Source of the DNA: a bacterium
Lineage (GTDB): Bacteria; Myxococcota_A; Polyangia; Nannocystales; Nannocystaceae
Direction of reading: 5' to 3'
Assembly: GCA_024742475.1 (NCBI GenBank)
Contig: JANSYI010000004.1
Location: 248,001-312,000, forward strand
DNA: 64,000 nucleotides
Shown here: in pieces, positions 46,820 to 56,247 of the stretch
Position numbering within the stretch: position 1 is the stretch's first letter
How the letters are laid out: each line of letters starts with the position of its first letter
Translations under genes and position numbers: made by a program
The notes under the pieces: generated by a model
Seen by the model: only the letters and a program-made list of their open reading frames with translations
What the model was told of the DNA's origin: nothing
The model's database searches: none

Positions 46820-48784
46820 GTGGGCGGCCCCGATGAGACCTCCGCTGGCTTGACCATCGAGGAAGCCGAGATCTACCGGACGCTGGCGACGGTCACCAAC
46901 GACGCGACGTACGTCTGCCACATCAACGAGGGGCGGATCGAGTGGCTCGATGGCTACGAGGGGCTCACCGGCTTTGCTCAAGAGGCCGCGCCCGAAGACT
47001 TCGACGCGTGGCTCGAGGCCATCGACGAGGGCGACCGTGAACGCGTCTCCGCAAACGTCGAGAGGGTCGAAGCCGGAACCGGCGACGTCTGGGAGGACGA
47101 GTATGGGTATCGCACGGCCGGAGACAAAATCATCCAGGTAAGAGACCGCGGGCGCGTCGTGCGAGAGGCCGACGGAAGCGCAGTGGCCATCATCGGCGGC
47201 CTGGTCGACATCACCGCGCACAAGCGGAGCATCGCCGTCGCGCGAGAGCAGGCTCAGCTGCTCGACCTGGCGAACGACGCGATCTGGGTCGTCGACGCCG
47301 TCGGTTCCGTCGTCTTCTGGAACGAGAGCGCGGTGCGAATCTTCGGCTGGTCCGAGGCCGACGTCCTCGGTCGCGATGCAGCGTCACTGCTCCGCATCGA
47401 GCCGACCTCGATCGAGCGGGCCACCGAAGCGCTCGAGCGCAGCGGTGAGTGGTCCGGCGAGCTCGGCGTGGTCGGCCGAGACGGGCAGGCGCGCACCCTC
47501 GAGAGCTCCTGGACCCGCATTGGCGACCAAGAGTCGGACGGGGCGTCGAAGACCCTGGTGATCGGCACCGACGTCACGCGGCGCAAAGAGCTCGAGCAGC
47601 GCTTCCTCCGGACGCAGCGCGCTCAAACCTTTGGCACGCTCGCCGGCGGCGTCGCGCACGACCTCAACAACGCGCTCGTCCCCATCTTGCTCACGCTCGA
47701 CGACCTGCTGGCCCGGGAGGACGACCCGGGCAAGCTGGAGCGGCTGCGAACCATCGACACGGCCGCACGCCGCGGCGCGTCCATGGTCCGCCAGCTGCTT
47801 CATTTCACCCATGGCGGCTCCGCGCGGCGGAGGCCGTTGAACGTGACCTCGTCGGTGGAGCAGGTGCTCAAGATCGCCGCAGACACCTTCCCCAAGAACG
47901 TCGCCCTGCGCTTCGAGTCCGAACACGGGGAGGTCGACGTGGCCGCCGATCCGACCCAGCTCCATCAAGTGCTGCTGAACCTGTGCATCAACAGCCGGGA
48001 TGCGATGCCCTCGGGTGGGACCCTGACCATTCGCACGGCGGCCGTCGACGTCGACGAGCTCTTCGCCGAGATGCACGGCGCCTCGGAGCCAGGCCACTAT
48101 GTTCGCTTCGAGGTCGAGGATACGGGGACAGGAATGACCGTGGAGATGCGCGAGCAAGTCTTCGAGCCGTTCTTCACGACCAAGCCCGCCGGCCAAGGGA
48201 CGGGTCTGGGGCTCCCCACGGTCGCCTCCATCGTCCAGCAGCACGGCGGCTTCATCGACCTCGACTCCACCCCCAACGAGGGCACCCGCTTCAGGGTCTT
48301 CTTGCGCGCCGCGACGGCCGAAGAGGCCGCCACCGAGCAAGAGCACGACCGTCAGGCAGGGGGCCTGCGCGGGCGGGGCGAGACCATCCTCATCGTCGAC
48401 GACGAACCCGCGATCCGCGAGGCAAACCGCCGCTCGCTTCAGCGGTACGGCTATCGGGTCCTGCTCGCCGAGCACGGCGCCGAAGCGGTCTCGATGTTCG
48501 CGAGCAGACCCACGGAGATCGATCTCGTGGTCACCGACATGGCGATGCCGATCATGGAGGGCCCCGCGACCATCGTGGCTCTCAAGGCGCTCGACCCCAC
48601 GCTCCCCATCATCGGCGCGAGTGGACTCAACGCGGGTCCGCAAGTCGACGCAGCCCGTGCCGCGGGCATGGACGACTTCCTCCCCAAGCCCTACACCGCC
48701 CACGCCCTCGTCACCCTCATCGCCACGGTCCTCGGGCAATGCCCCACTCGCCAGGCCGCCAACGCCCTGCACGTGCTCGACTGA
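46820..48784 (+). CDS. PAS-domain hybrid sensor histidine kinase with C-terminal receiver
   Basis: GTG 46820 gives 654 residues. Two PAS/PAC units (about residues 15-135 and 145-260; the second has LDLANDAIWVVDAVGSVVFWNESA) precede a HisKA domain with phospho-acceptor His280 in GGVAHDLNNALVPI, of the NtrB-like sort. The HATPase domain has NLCINSRDAMPSGG, DTGTGM, FEPFFTTKPAGQGTGLGL. The C-terminal receiver (ILIVDDEPAIREAN) has phosphorylatable Asp573 in VVTDMAMP and the Lys in FLPKPY. There is no membrane segment, so it senses a cytoplasmic signal. No cognate response regulator is adjacent. Confidence 0.92.
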   Translation: MGGPDETSAGLTIEEAEIYRTLATVTNDATYVCHINEGRIEWLDGYEGLTGFAQEAAPEDFDAWLEAIDEGDRERVSANVERVEAGTGDVWEDEYGYRTAGDKIIQVRDRGRVVREADGSAVAIIGGLVDITAHKRSIAVAREQAQLLDLANDAIWVVDAVGSVVFWNESAVRIFGWSEADVLGRDAASLLRIEPTSIERATEALERSGEWSGELGVVGRDGQARTLESSWTRIGDQESDGASKTLVIGTDVTRRKELEQRFLRTQRAQTFGTLAGGVAHDLNNALVPILLTLDDLLAREDDPGKLERLRTIDTAARRGASMVRQLLHFTHGGSARRRPLNVTSSVEQVLKIAADTFPKNVALRFESEHGEVDVAADPTQLHQVLLNLCINSRDAMPSGGTLTIRTAAVDVDELFAEMHGASEPGHYVRFEVEDTGTGMTVEMREQVFEPFFTTKPAGQGTGLGLPTVASIVQQHGGFIDLDSTPNEGTRFRVFLRAATAEEAATEQEHDRQAGGLRGRGETILIVDDEPAIREANRRSLQRYGYRVLLAEHGAEAVSMFASRPTEIDLVVTDMAMPIMEGPATIVALKALDPTLPIIGASGLNAGPQVDAARAAGMDDFLPKPYTAHALVTLIATVLGQCPTRQAANALHVLD

Positions 48785-48913
48785 CCGGTCCATGCGACCC
48801 GCCGCGCGGTCGTGTCGTCCAGCGCGAAAACGAGCTGGGCGACCGCGCTCCCTTCCGTGGGGCCGGTAGGATAGACTCCGCGCGTCCTCGCCGTCCTCCG
48901 GACGCCCTCCATC

Positions 48914-50041
48914 ATGTCTCCGCGTCCGTCCGCCCGAACCACCGAGCCGGCTTGGCTCACGCCCACTGGCTGCAATCCAACCTTGAAGTACGCGCGCGAC
49001 CCGGGGCTGCACGCCGAGCTCCGCAGCCGCGTCGACGCGTACCTGCAGGACCGAGGAGAGGATCGCGAGGGCGGGTGGAGAATGGTCGCCAAGACCGCCG
49101 TCATCCTCGGGTGGCTCGTCGGCACCTACGTGGCGATGTTCGCCGCCACCGCGGCGTGGCAGCTGTTGGTGCTCGCCATCTCCATGGGGCTCGCCTTGGC
49201 GTGCGTCGGCTTCTCCATTCAGCATGATGGCGGACATCGGGCGTACTCGAAGCGCCCCTGGGTCAGCCGGCTCGCCGCGTTCTCGCTCGATGCGATCGGC
49301 GCGAGTTCGTACATGTGGCACTACAAACACAACGTCTTGCACCACACCTACCCCAACGTGGAGCAGGTCGACGACGACATCTCGCAGTCCCCCTGGCTTC
49401 GCCTCTCCACGACGGACGCGCACTACTCCGCGCACCGCTTCCAGCACATGTACGCGTGGTTTCTCTACGCCATTTTGACGCCCAAGTGGCTCTTCGTCGA
49501 CGACTTCAAGCGCATGGTCACCCAGCGCGCAGGCGCCCGCCGGGTTCCCCCGCCGCGAGGTCGTGACCTGGCGATGCTGCTGCTGGGCAAGGCGCTGGCC
49601 TACACCTGGATGTTCGTCATCCCACTGATCGTCGTCGGCCCCAGCTGGGGGCTGCTCGGCATCTACGTCCTCGTCGCCTGGGTCTGGGGGCTGACGCTGG
49701 CCACCACGTTCCAGCTCGCGCACTGCAACGACAACGCCGAGTTTGGTGCCTGGCCTTCGCAGGGCGAGCAGTTCTCCAACTCCTGGGCGGAGCAGCAGCT
49801 CGCCAGCACCGTCAACTTCGCGCCGCGCAACCGGGTGCTGACCTGGTACCTCGGGGGCCTCAACCACCAGATCGAGCACCACCTCTTCCCGAGGGTCTGC
49901 CACATCCACTATCCGGCGATCTCCAGCATCGTGCGCGAGGTCTGTGAGCGGCGCGGACTCCGGTATCGCGTGCAAGCGTCCATGTGGAGCGCGCTGCGCT
50001 CCCACGTCGCCCATCTGCGGCGCGTCGGCGCCTCCGCGTAG
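48914..50041 (+). CDS. Membrane fatty-acid desaturase (front-end/linoleoyl-CoA desaturase type)
   Basis: This 375-residue integral membrane desaturase has three histidine boxes: QHDGGH, HNVLHH and the Q-type QIEHH in the last. Gln in the third box is characteristic of front-end (delta-5/6-type) desaturases. The N-terminus lacks a cytochrome-b5 domain, so electrons must come from separate ferredoxin or cytochrome partners. Hydrophobic pairs surround residues ~60-110 and ~205-245. Related myxobacteria are known to make polyunsaturated fatty acids; this enzyme could act in such a route or in membrane adaptation. Its exact regioselectivity cannot be read from the sequence. Confidence 0.87.
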   Translation: MSPRPSARTTEPAWLTPTGCNPTLKYARDPGLHAELRSRVDAYLQDRGEDREGGWRMVAKTAVILGWLVGTYVAMFAATAAWQLLVLAISMGLALACVGFSIQHDGGHRAYSKRPWVSRLAAFSLDAIGASSYMWHYKHNVLHHTYPNVEQVDDDISQSPWLRLSTTDAHYSAHRFQHMYAWFLYAILTPKWLFVDDFKRMVTQRAGARRVPPPRGRDLAMLLLGKALAYTWMFVIPLIVVGPSWGLLGIYVLVAWVWGLTLATTFQLAHCNDNAEFGAWPSQGEQFSNSWAEQQLASTVNFAPRNRVLTWYLGGLNHQIEHHLFPRVCHIHYPAISSIVREVCERRGLRYRVQASMWSALRSHVAHLRRVGASA

Positions 50042-50093
50042 GCAGCGTCCCTAGCCGCGCCCGACGCCCAGTGACCTGCTAGCCTTGCAGGGC

Positions 50094-51245
50094 ATGCTCA
50101 CAGCGTCGCTGCTGCTGGTGTCCATCCTGGTCGCCGACCCGAACGGAACGCCCTCGCTCACGGCGGCGCCACGCCCGGCCGGCTCGACGCCGCGCCAGAC
50201 CGCGCCTGAGCTTCTCTACATCAACTTCGAGGGCGCGGTGCTGCAGAAGGGCTGCGGCAACGACCCCCACTTCAACTGCAGCACGCTCGCCGAGACGTTC
50301 GACGGCTACGTCGGTCCCTACACGGGCAACACGCAGCAGCGGCTGTCGATCCTCCAGGCCACGCGCCAGACCGTCGCAGAGTACGGCGTCCGCGTGGTCA
50401 CGCGGCGGCCGCCCGATGACGTCGACTACACGATGGTCATCTACGGCGACCTGGGCGAGCAGTCCTTCGCGGGCGTCGCCCCCTACATCGACTGCGAAGA
50501 CCTGAACCTGGGCGACACCAGCTTCACCGCCGCGTTCACGGGCTCGAACACCGGCTCGACGGTCATCCTGCAGGAGGCCGCGCACACCTGGGGGCTCGAG
50601 CACGTCGACTCCGAGCTCGACGTGATGAACCCCTTCAAGTCGGCGGGTCTGAGCCAGAGCTTCGTCGACGACTGCCTGCCCATCGTCGCCAACACGGCGC
50701 TCGAGCGCACCCCGGGCACCTGCAACCAGATCCACACCCAGTTCTGCGACCCCGGCTTTCAAAACAGCCACCGCGAGATGCTGCTGCTGTTCGGAGAGCA
50801 CGAGCCCGACGTCGAGCCGCCCCTCTTCGAGCTCGTCTACCCGCCCGACGCGTCGACGTTCGTCCTGCCGACCACGTTCGTGCTGCGCGGGACGATCGAG
50901 GACGAGCTTCACCCCCAGTTCTACGACATCGCCGTGTTCAACAACGGCGAGCCCGTCGGCGACGAGCGCATGGGCGTGGGCCTCGAGGGCGACCTCGAGC
51001 TGGTCATCACCGACCCCGAACCCGGCGAGTATGCCGTTCGCGTCGTGTTGACCGACGAGGGCGGCAACGCCAGCGAGGACACCGTTCGCTTCACGATCCT
51101 TCCCGAGGGCAGCGAGCTCCCCGAGGACGACGAGGGCGAGGCCACCCCCGAGGGCGCCGAAGCCTGCGCCCTTGGAGGGCGCGGCGGGGACAGAGGCCTG
51201 ATGCTCGCGCTGGTCGTGCTCGCCACGTGGAGGCGTCGCCGTTGA
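50094..51245 (+). CDS. Secreted metzincin-like protein (family A, zinc-site variant)
   Basis: ATG 50094 gives 383 residues with a short signal peptide. The domain opens LLYINFEGAVLQKGCG, as in its paralogues. The zinc helix reads QEAAHTWGLEH (residues 160-170), again with Gln for the first His, but the Met-turn (LDVMNP) is kept. CNQIHTQFCDPGFQNSHREMLLLFG is shared with copy 1. An Ig-like domain and a short C-terminal tail (EACALGGRGGDRG..., hydrophobic, RRRR) follow, a weak MYXO-CTERM-like end. The stop overlaps the next paralogue by 19 bp; the two are a tandem duplication. Confidence 0.78.
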   Translation: MLTASLLLVSILVADPNGTPSLTAAPRPAGSTPRQTAPELLYINFEGAVLQKGCGNDPHFNCSTLAETFDGYVGPYTGNTQQRLSILQATRQTVAEYGVRVVTRRPPDDVDYTMVIYGDLGEQSFAGVAPYIDCEDLNLGDTSFTAAFTGSNTGSTVILQEAAHTWGLEHVDSELDVMNPFKSAGLSQSFVDDCLPIVANTALERTPGTCNQIHTQFCDPGFQNSHREMLLLFGEHEPDVEPPLFELVYPPDASTFVLPTTFVLRGTIEDELHPQFYDIAVFNNGEPVGDERMGVGLEGDLELVITDPEPGEYAVRVVLTDEGGNASEDTVRFTILPEGSELPEDDEGEATPEGAEACALGGRGGDRGLMLALVVLATWRRRR

Positions 51246-52399
51246 ACGCCGCGCTGCTCCTGCTCACGCTCGCGGCCGAGCCCTCCGGGGGCCCGCGCAT
51301 GCATCGTCAGGACGCCCCCCTGCCCCCACGGCCTCCGACTGACGCCCTCGCTGCGCCGATCCGGCCGCACGCGCTGGGCCAGAACACCACGCTCTACGTC
51401 AACTTCGAGGGCGTGGAGCTGACCGAGTGCAACCCCTCGGACAGCCGGCGGGACTGCAGCTGGTACAACTTCGAACAGCCCTTCCCGCCCTTCTCGGGCA
51501 CGATTCAGACCCAGGTCGGCGTGCTCCAGGCGATGCGCAGCGACGTCGCGGACTACGGCATCCGGGTCACCGCGCAGCGGCCCGAGAGCGGCAACTACAC
51601 CATGGTCGTCTACGGGGGTACCGAGGCCGAGTATGGCGCCCTGGGGAGCGCGCCAGCGGGCGACTGCGACGACGAGGTCCCCAACCAGATCGCCTTTGCC
51701 CACCTCGACGGTGAGCTCAGCGAGTGGGTCAACGGCGGAGCGACCACGGCGCTGCACGAGGCGGCGCACTCCTGGGGCCTCGACCACATCGACGCCGAAG
51801 GCTCGATCATGTTCCCCAGCGGCAACAACTCGCCGACCTACTTTCGCGACGAGTGCGACCTGATGGTCGAAGACACCGACCTCAATCCCGGCCAGGCCTC
51901 CTGCCCCGAGGTGAACATGGCGCACTGCGGCGACTCCAGCCGGCAGAACGCCGCCGCCCGGCTCACGCGGCTGTTCGGTCCCGCGTACGTGGACATGCAG
52001 GCGCCCACCGTCGAGCTGCTCGAGCCACGCGACGGCCAGTATTTTCAGGCGCCCGCCAACTTCGACGTCGTCTTCGAGACCAACGACGATCAGCACCCTC
52101 AAGCCTACTCGGTCTGGGCCTGGCTCGGCGACGAGCCCCGGCCCGCAGACGACAGCGTCCGCGTCGACCCGGGCTTCTCCGTGACCGACCTTCCGATCGG
52201 GACTTGGGAGTTTCACGTCGTCGTCGCGGACGAGGCGGGCAATGAGACCGAGGTCGACTTCACCATCGAGGTCGGGGAAGACCCTCCACCCGATCCGGCG
52301 ACCGACGAGGGGTGCGGATGCCGCGGTGGCCGGTCACCGGGCGCGCTCGGGTGGATTTGCGTCCCGCTGGCCTTGGCGAGACGCCGTCGATGGGGGTAA
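51227..52399 (+). CDS. Secreted metzincin-like metalloprotease (canonical zinc site)
   Basis: GTG 51227 gives 390 residues; TTG 51242, which overlaps the previous stop (TTGA), is an alternative. The fold is the same as its two paralogues (NTTLYVNFEGVELTEC...). Here the zinc helix is fully canonical: HEAAHSWGLDH (residues 177-187), HExxHxxGxxH/D as in metzincins, and the Met-turn is SIMFP. It ends in a tail GCGCRGGRS followed by a hydrophobic segment and RRRR, matching MYXO-CTERM style. It should be the catalytically competent member of the family, secreted and surface-anchored. Downstream is a lipoprotein gene 10 bp away. Confidence 0.8.
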   Translation: MEASPLNAALLLLTLAAEPSGGPRMHRQDAPLPPRPPTDALAAPIRPHALGQNTTLYVNFEGVELTECNPSDSRRDCSWYNFEQPFPPFSGTIQTQVGVLQAMRSDVADYGIRVTAQRPESGNYTMVVYGGTEAEYGALGSAPAGDCDDEVPNQIAFAHLDGELSEWVNGGATTALHEAAHSWGLDHIDAEGSIMFPSGNNSPTYFRDECDLMVEDTDLNPGQASCPEVNMAHCGDSSRQNAAARLTRLFGPAYVDMQAPTVELLEPRDGQYFQAPANFDVVFETNDDQHPQAYSVWAWLGDEPRPADDSVRVDPGFSVTDLPIGTWEFHVVVADEAGNETEVDFTIEVGEDPPPDPATDEGCGCRGGRSPGALGWICVPLALARRRRWG

Positions 52400-52409
52400 A
52401 CCGCCTGCC

Positions 52410-53135
52410 ATGCGCGCAAGCATCCTGGTCGTCAGCCTGTCTGCCATGGCTCTGCTCGGTTGCCCGGCAGAGGTCAAGGACACCAACGCCGCCCCAGCCC
52501 CCAAGCCCGAAGTCCCGCAGGTCGACGAGTCGGACCCTCGTGTCGTGAAAGTCGGCGACGATCTGTACGCCGCCGAGGCGCTGCCCGAACCCGAGCCCAC
52601 GGGCAAAGCCAAGGGGTCGGGCAAACCCGACGAGTCGAACGGCTACTGCCGCCTGTACGCTCCCAAGCTCCCCGAGCCGCACTGCTGCCGCACCGAGTAC
52701 GGCTTCGACGCGGAAGCCACCGGCGAAGCGTGCGGCAAGCCCTTGTACCTGGGTGAGTCGTTCCAGCGCAGCTGCGGCTACTTCTTCCACGACCCGCAGT
52801 CGGGCACGCCGCAGTGGTTTCGCACCTCGTTCGTCCAAGCCGAGTCTCCCAAGGCTGCCGCCGAGGCCGAGGCCTCCCGGATCGAAGCTCGTCTTGGGGG
52901 CAAGGTCACCGTGGAGCCCATGCAAGACACCCCCGAGGCGTACATGCTCGAGTACAACGACATCGCCTATGCCTACATGAGCGGCGACCCGGGCTGGCCC
53001 AACGTCCGGCGGCTGGCGTGGAAGACCGGGACCTGCTCGGACGAGGGGCTGGAGAAGGTGGTCGCACAGATGTCGACCGCGAAGCCGCCGGCCAAGGGCG
53101 CCGAGCGGCAGGGCCTCGTCCCCAAGGCTCGCTGA
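52410..53135 (+). CDS. Lipoprotein with Cys-rich domain
   Basis: ATG 52410 gives 241 residues with lipobox ALLGC (Cys18). A Pro/Glu/Lys linker precedes a domain with several cysteines (SNGYCRLYAPKLPEPHCCRTEYG, GEACGKPLYLGES, RSCGYFFHD) that is probably disulphide-bonded. The remainder has a stand-alone alpha/beta look (ASRIEARLGGKVTVEPM). I do not recognise the family. It begins 10 bp after the metalloprotease gene and is likely in its operon; a role as inhibitor or partner of that protease would be speculation. Confidence 0.68.
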   Translation: MRASILVVSLSAMALLGCPAEVKDTNAAPAPKPEVPQVDESDPRVVKVGDDLYAAEALPEPEPTGKAKGSGKPDESNGYCRLYAPKLPEPHCCRTEYGFDAEATGEACGKPLYLGESFQRSCGYFFHDPQSGTPQWFRTSFVQAESPKAAAEAEASRIEARLGGKVTVEPMQDTPEAYMLEYNDIAYAYMSGDPGWPNVRRLAWKTGTCSDEGLEKVVAQMSTAKPPAKGAERQGLVPKAR

Positions 53136-53187
53136 GGCCCCACAGGCCCCACAGGTCGTTGGGCCATTGGGGGCGTGTCGGGGCCGC

Positions 53188-54123
53188 TCAGCGGACGGCG
53201 CCGCAGCTCCATTTGCCGACGGGCTTGGCGCTACCGCCTTGGACCTGCACGAGGCGGTCGCCTGCGCCCTCGGCGAAGACCAGACGCATCCACAGCTCGT
53301 GCGTCTTGTCGCCGTCGAGGTCCATCCAGCCCCGCACCTCGAAGACGTCCTTCTTGGTCTTCGACTTCTCGAGCAGCGTCAGCTTGTCGAGGCTTCCCCC
53401 CTCGGCGAGGAACGCCCCGCTCCACTTGTACTGCTCGAGTACCTTGGGGTCGGGCACGTAGACCGAGTAGACCTTGTCCTTGTCGCTGGTGACGTTGACG
53501 TCGGCGACCTGGTGCACCTTGAGCTCTTCTCCCGTCGCGCCGCCCGCAGCCTTGATCGCGGCAAGCAGCTTGGCCTTCTCGTCGTCGGAGACGTGGGCGC
53601 GGCTGGGTTTGGTGGAGTCGTCGTCGACTTCATTGACGATCTTGATGCCCGAGGGCGGCCAGGTGCCGTAGAGGAAGTCCGCGCCCTCGGTGATGCCCTC
53701 GACCCCGATGGCGACCTTCTTGCCCGAGCCGGCCAAGCACTGCGGCTCGACCGGGTCGCCCGCCTTCTTGTTGTACTGCGAATCGTGGGAGGCGACGCGG
53801 ACGTCGTCGCCGGGCTTGACCATGTTCAGGCAGTCGCTGCCCGACTTAATCGCCTTGGCGTCCTTGTCGAAGCACGCCATGGGGTACAGCGCGCCCTCGA
53901 CCGAGAAGAACACCATCGAGGTCTCGGGCGGCACGGGGCCGTCGACCCCCCCGTCGCCCTCGGCGACCATCAGCGAGCCAGCGTCGTCCTCTTCGCCTTC
54001 GTCTTTCTTCTCTTTGTCGGCCTTCGTGCCATCGTCCTTCTTGCCCGTGTCTTCCTCGGCGGGACACGCAGCTAGACAGAGCGCCACGGCGCACAGGGTC
54101 GCAGTCGAAAGGAGGCGTCGCAT
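53188..54123 (-). CDS. Lipoprotein, function unknown
   Basis: This 311-residue protein has lipobox LAAC (Cys20) and then a strongly charged Lys/Asp/Glu linker of ~30 residues (DTGKKDDGTKADKEKKDEGE). The folded part (VPPETSMVFFSVEGALYPMACF to SCGAVR) is mixed alpha/beta with three cysteines and no recognisable motif. The charged linker is unlike the Ser/Thr linkers of the other lipoproteins in the window. It converges on the previous lipoprotein across 52 bp that contain a GGCCCCACA duplication, and lies 58 bp downstream of the VWA gene on the same strand. Confidence 0.68.
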   Translation of the reverse strand: MRRLLSTATLCAVALCLAACPAEEDTGKKDDGTKADKEKKDEGEEDDAGSLMVAEGDGGVDGPVPPETSMVFFSVEGALYPMACFDKDAKAIKSGSDCLNMVKPGDDVRVASHDSQYNKKAGDPVEPQCLAGSGKKVAIGVEGITEGADFLYGTWPPSGIKIVNEVDDDSTKPSRAHVSDDEKAKLLAAIKAAGGATGEELKVHQVADVNVTSDKDKVYSVYVPDPKVLEQYKWSGAFLAEGGSLDKLTLLEKSKTKKDVFEVRGWMDLDGDKTHELWMRLVFAEGAGDRLVQVQGGSAKPVGKWSCGAVR

Positions 54124-54181
54124 GCATGTCGCGATAGCACGTCTGCGCAGGCTGTAGCTACCCCAAGCGGCTCAACCGACT

Positions 54182-55395
54182 CTAACCTCGGGCGATCGCG
54201 TGCACACGCGTGCGCCGAGCCGGGTGCGGAGGCCGACGCAGCGCATGCACCATGTCCGAGAGCCCGGTGAGCGTCAGCGGGAACATGTCGTAGACGTTGC
54301 GGATCTCGGCGATGGTGGGCGCGTCCCAGACGTGCTGCGGCTCGGGGTTGAGCCATGCCGCGTGCGCGAAGCGGTCGGCCAGGCGTGCAAGCCACGTGAT
54401 ACCCACCGGGCCGCCGCGGCCGTCCCACCAGTTCGAGGTGCTCATCATCAGCTCGCCCGGATGCATGTATGCGTCGCCCACCATGATGAGCCGCCAGCTC
54501 GGATCGTACTTGCGGAGGATCTCCTGTGTACGCACCGGCTTGGTGAACGCGGCGTCCTCGTAGACTTGGGCGTAGACGCAGTTGTGAAAGTAGTAGGGCT
54601 TGAGCTCGCGAAATCCGCCGCTGCTGTGCGCCGCGGAGAACAGCCGGCTCACCAGGCGCGCGAAGGGGTCCATGCTGCCTCCGACGTCCATCATCAGAAG
54701 GACGCGCACGTCGTTCTTACGAGGCGGTCGCATGACGATTTCGAGGTCGCCGCAGTTGCGCGCCGTCGCGTCGACGGTGCCCTCGAGGTCGAGCTCCTCG
54801 TCGAGGTTGTTGTTGCCCATCGTGCGGAGCTTGCGAAGCGCCGCGGCGATCTGCCGGGTGTCGAGCACGAGGTCCTTCCGGTACGCCCGAAAGCGCCGCG
54901 CGTCGGCGACGGCCAGCGCGCTGCGGCCCCCCCCCTTGCCCCCGATGCGGATGCCCGCCGGGTTCACCCCACCTTGTCCGAAGGGCGACGTGCCGCCCGT
55001 GCCGATCCAGCGGTTTCCGCCCTCGTGACGCTTCTTCTGCTCCTCGAGGCGCTCGAGCAGCTCACGGCGCAGCGTCTCCATGTCCATCGCCTCGAGCTCG
55101 GCGCGCAGGGCCGGGTCGAGGTACTCGAGGCGCTTGGGATCTTTGAGCCACTCGTCGAGGTTCTGCACCAGCGCGGAGAGGTCGGCCTCGACGCCGCGAA
55201 AGGTGACGCCGAACGCCTGGTCGAACGCGTCGTAGTGCGTCTCGGAGGGAACGAGCACGCACCGCGCCACTTGGTAGAACCCATCGAGCGAGTTCTCGTG
55301 CAGCCCGTCGCTCACCGCACGCATCAGCGCCAGCCAGTTGTGCGCGCTGACGGGCACGCCTGCGGTGCGCAGGTTGTAGAAGAAGTCGAGAAACA

Positions 55396-55396
<1 letters not shown>
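54182..55396 (-). CDS. VWA-domain protein (CoxE-like)
   Basis: This 404-residue protein has the N-terminal MFLDFFYNLRTAGVPVSAHNWLALMRA and CVLVPSETHYDAFDQAF stretches typical of CoxE-like VWA proteins. The C-terminal VWA fold has the MIDAS-type sequence MMDVGGSMD (D-x-G-x-S instead of D-x-S-x-S) and later acidic residues. VWA proteins of this kind work with MoxR AAA+ ATPases in metal insertion or assembly. Its ATG shares a base with the MoxR stop (TGATG), so they are coupled. It lacks a signal or membrane helix and is cytoplasmic. The substrate to be assembled is unknown. Confidence 0.87.
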
Positions 55397-56217
<821 letters not shown>

Positions 56218-56247
56218 GAACGCTCGCAGTATGGCATACGCGTCTGG

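Noticed and set aside
47384..50014. Long minus-strand open frame opposite the histidine kinase and desaturase
   Set aside because: Shadow of two well-supported genes on the plus strand.
53136..53153. Tandem GGCCCCACA duplication as a regulatory repeat
   Set aside because: Only two 9-bp copies between convergent stops; too short and GC-biased to distinguish from chance.
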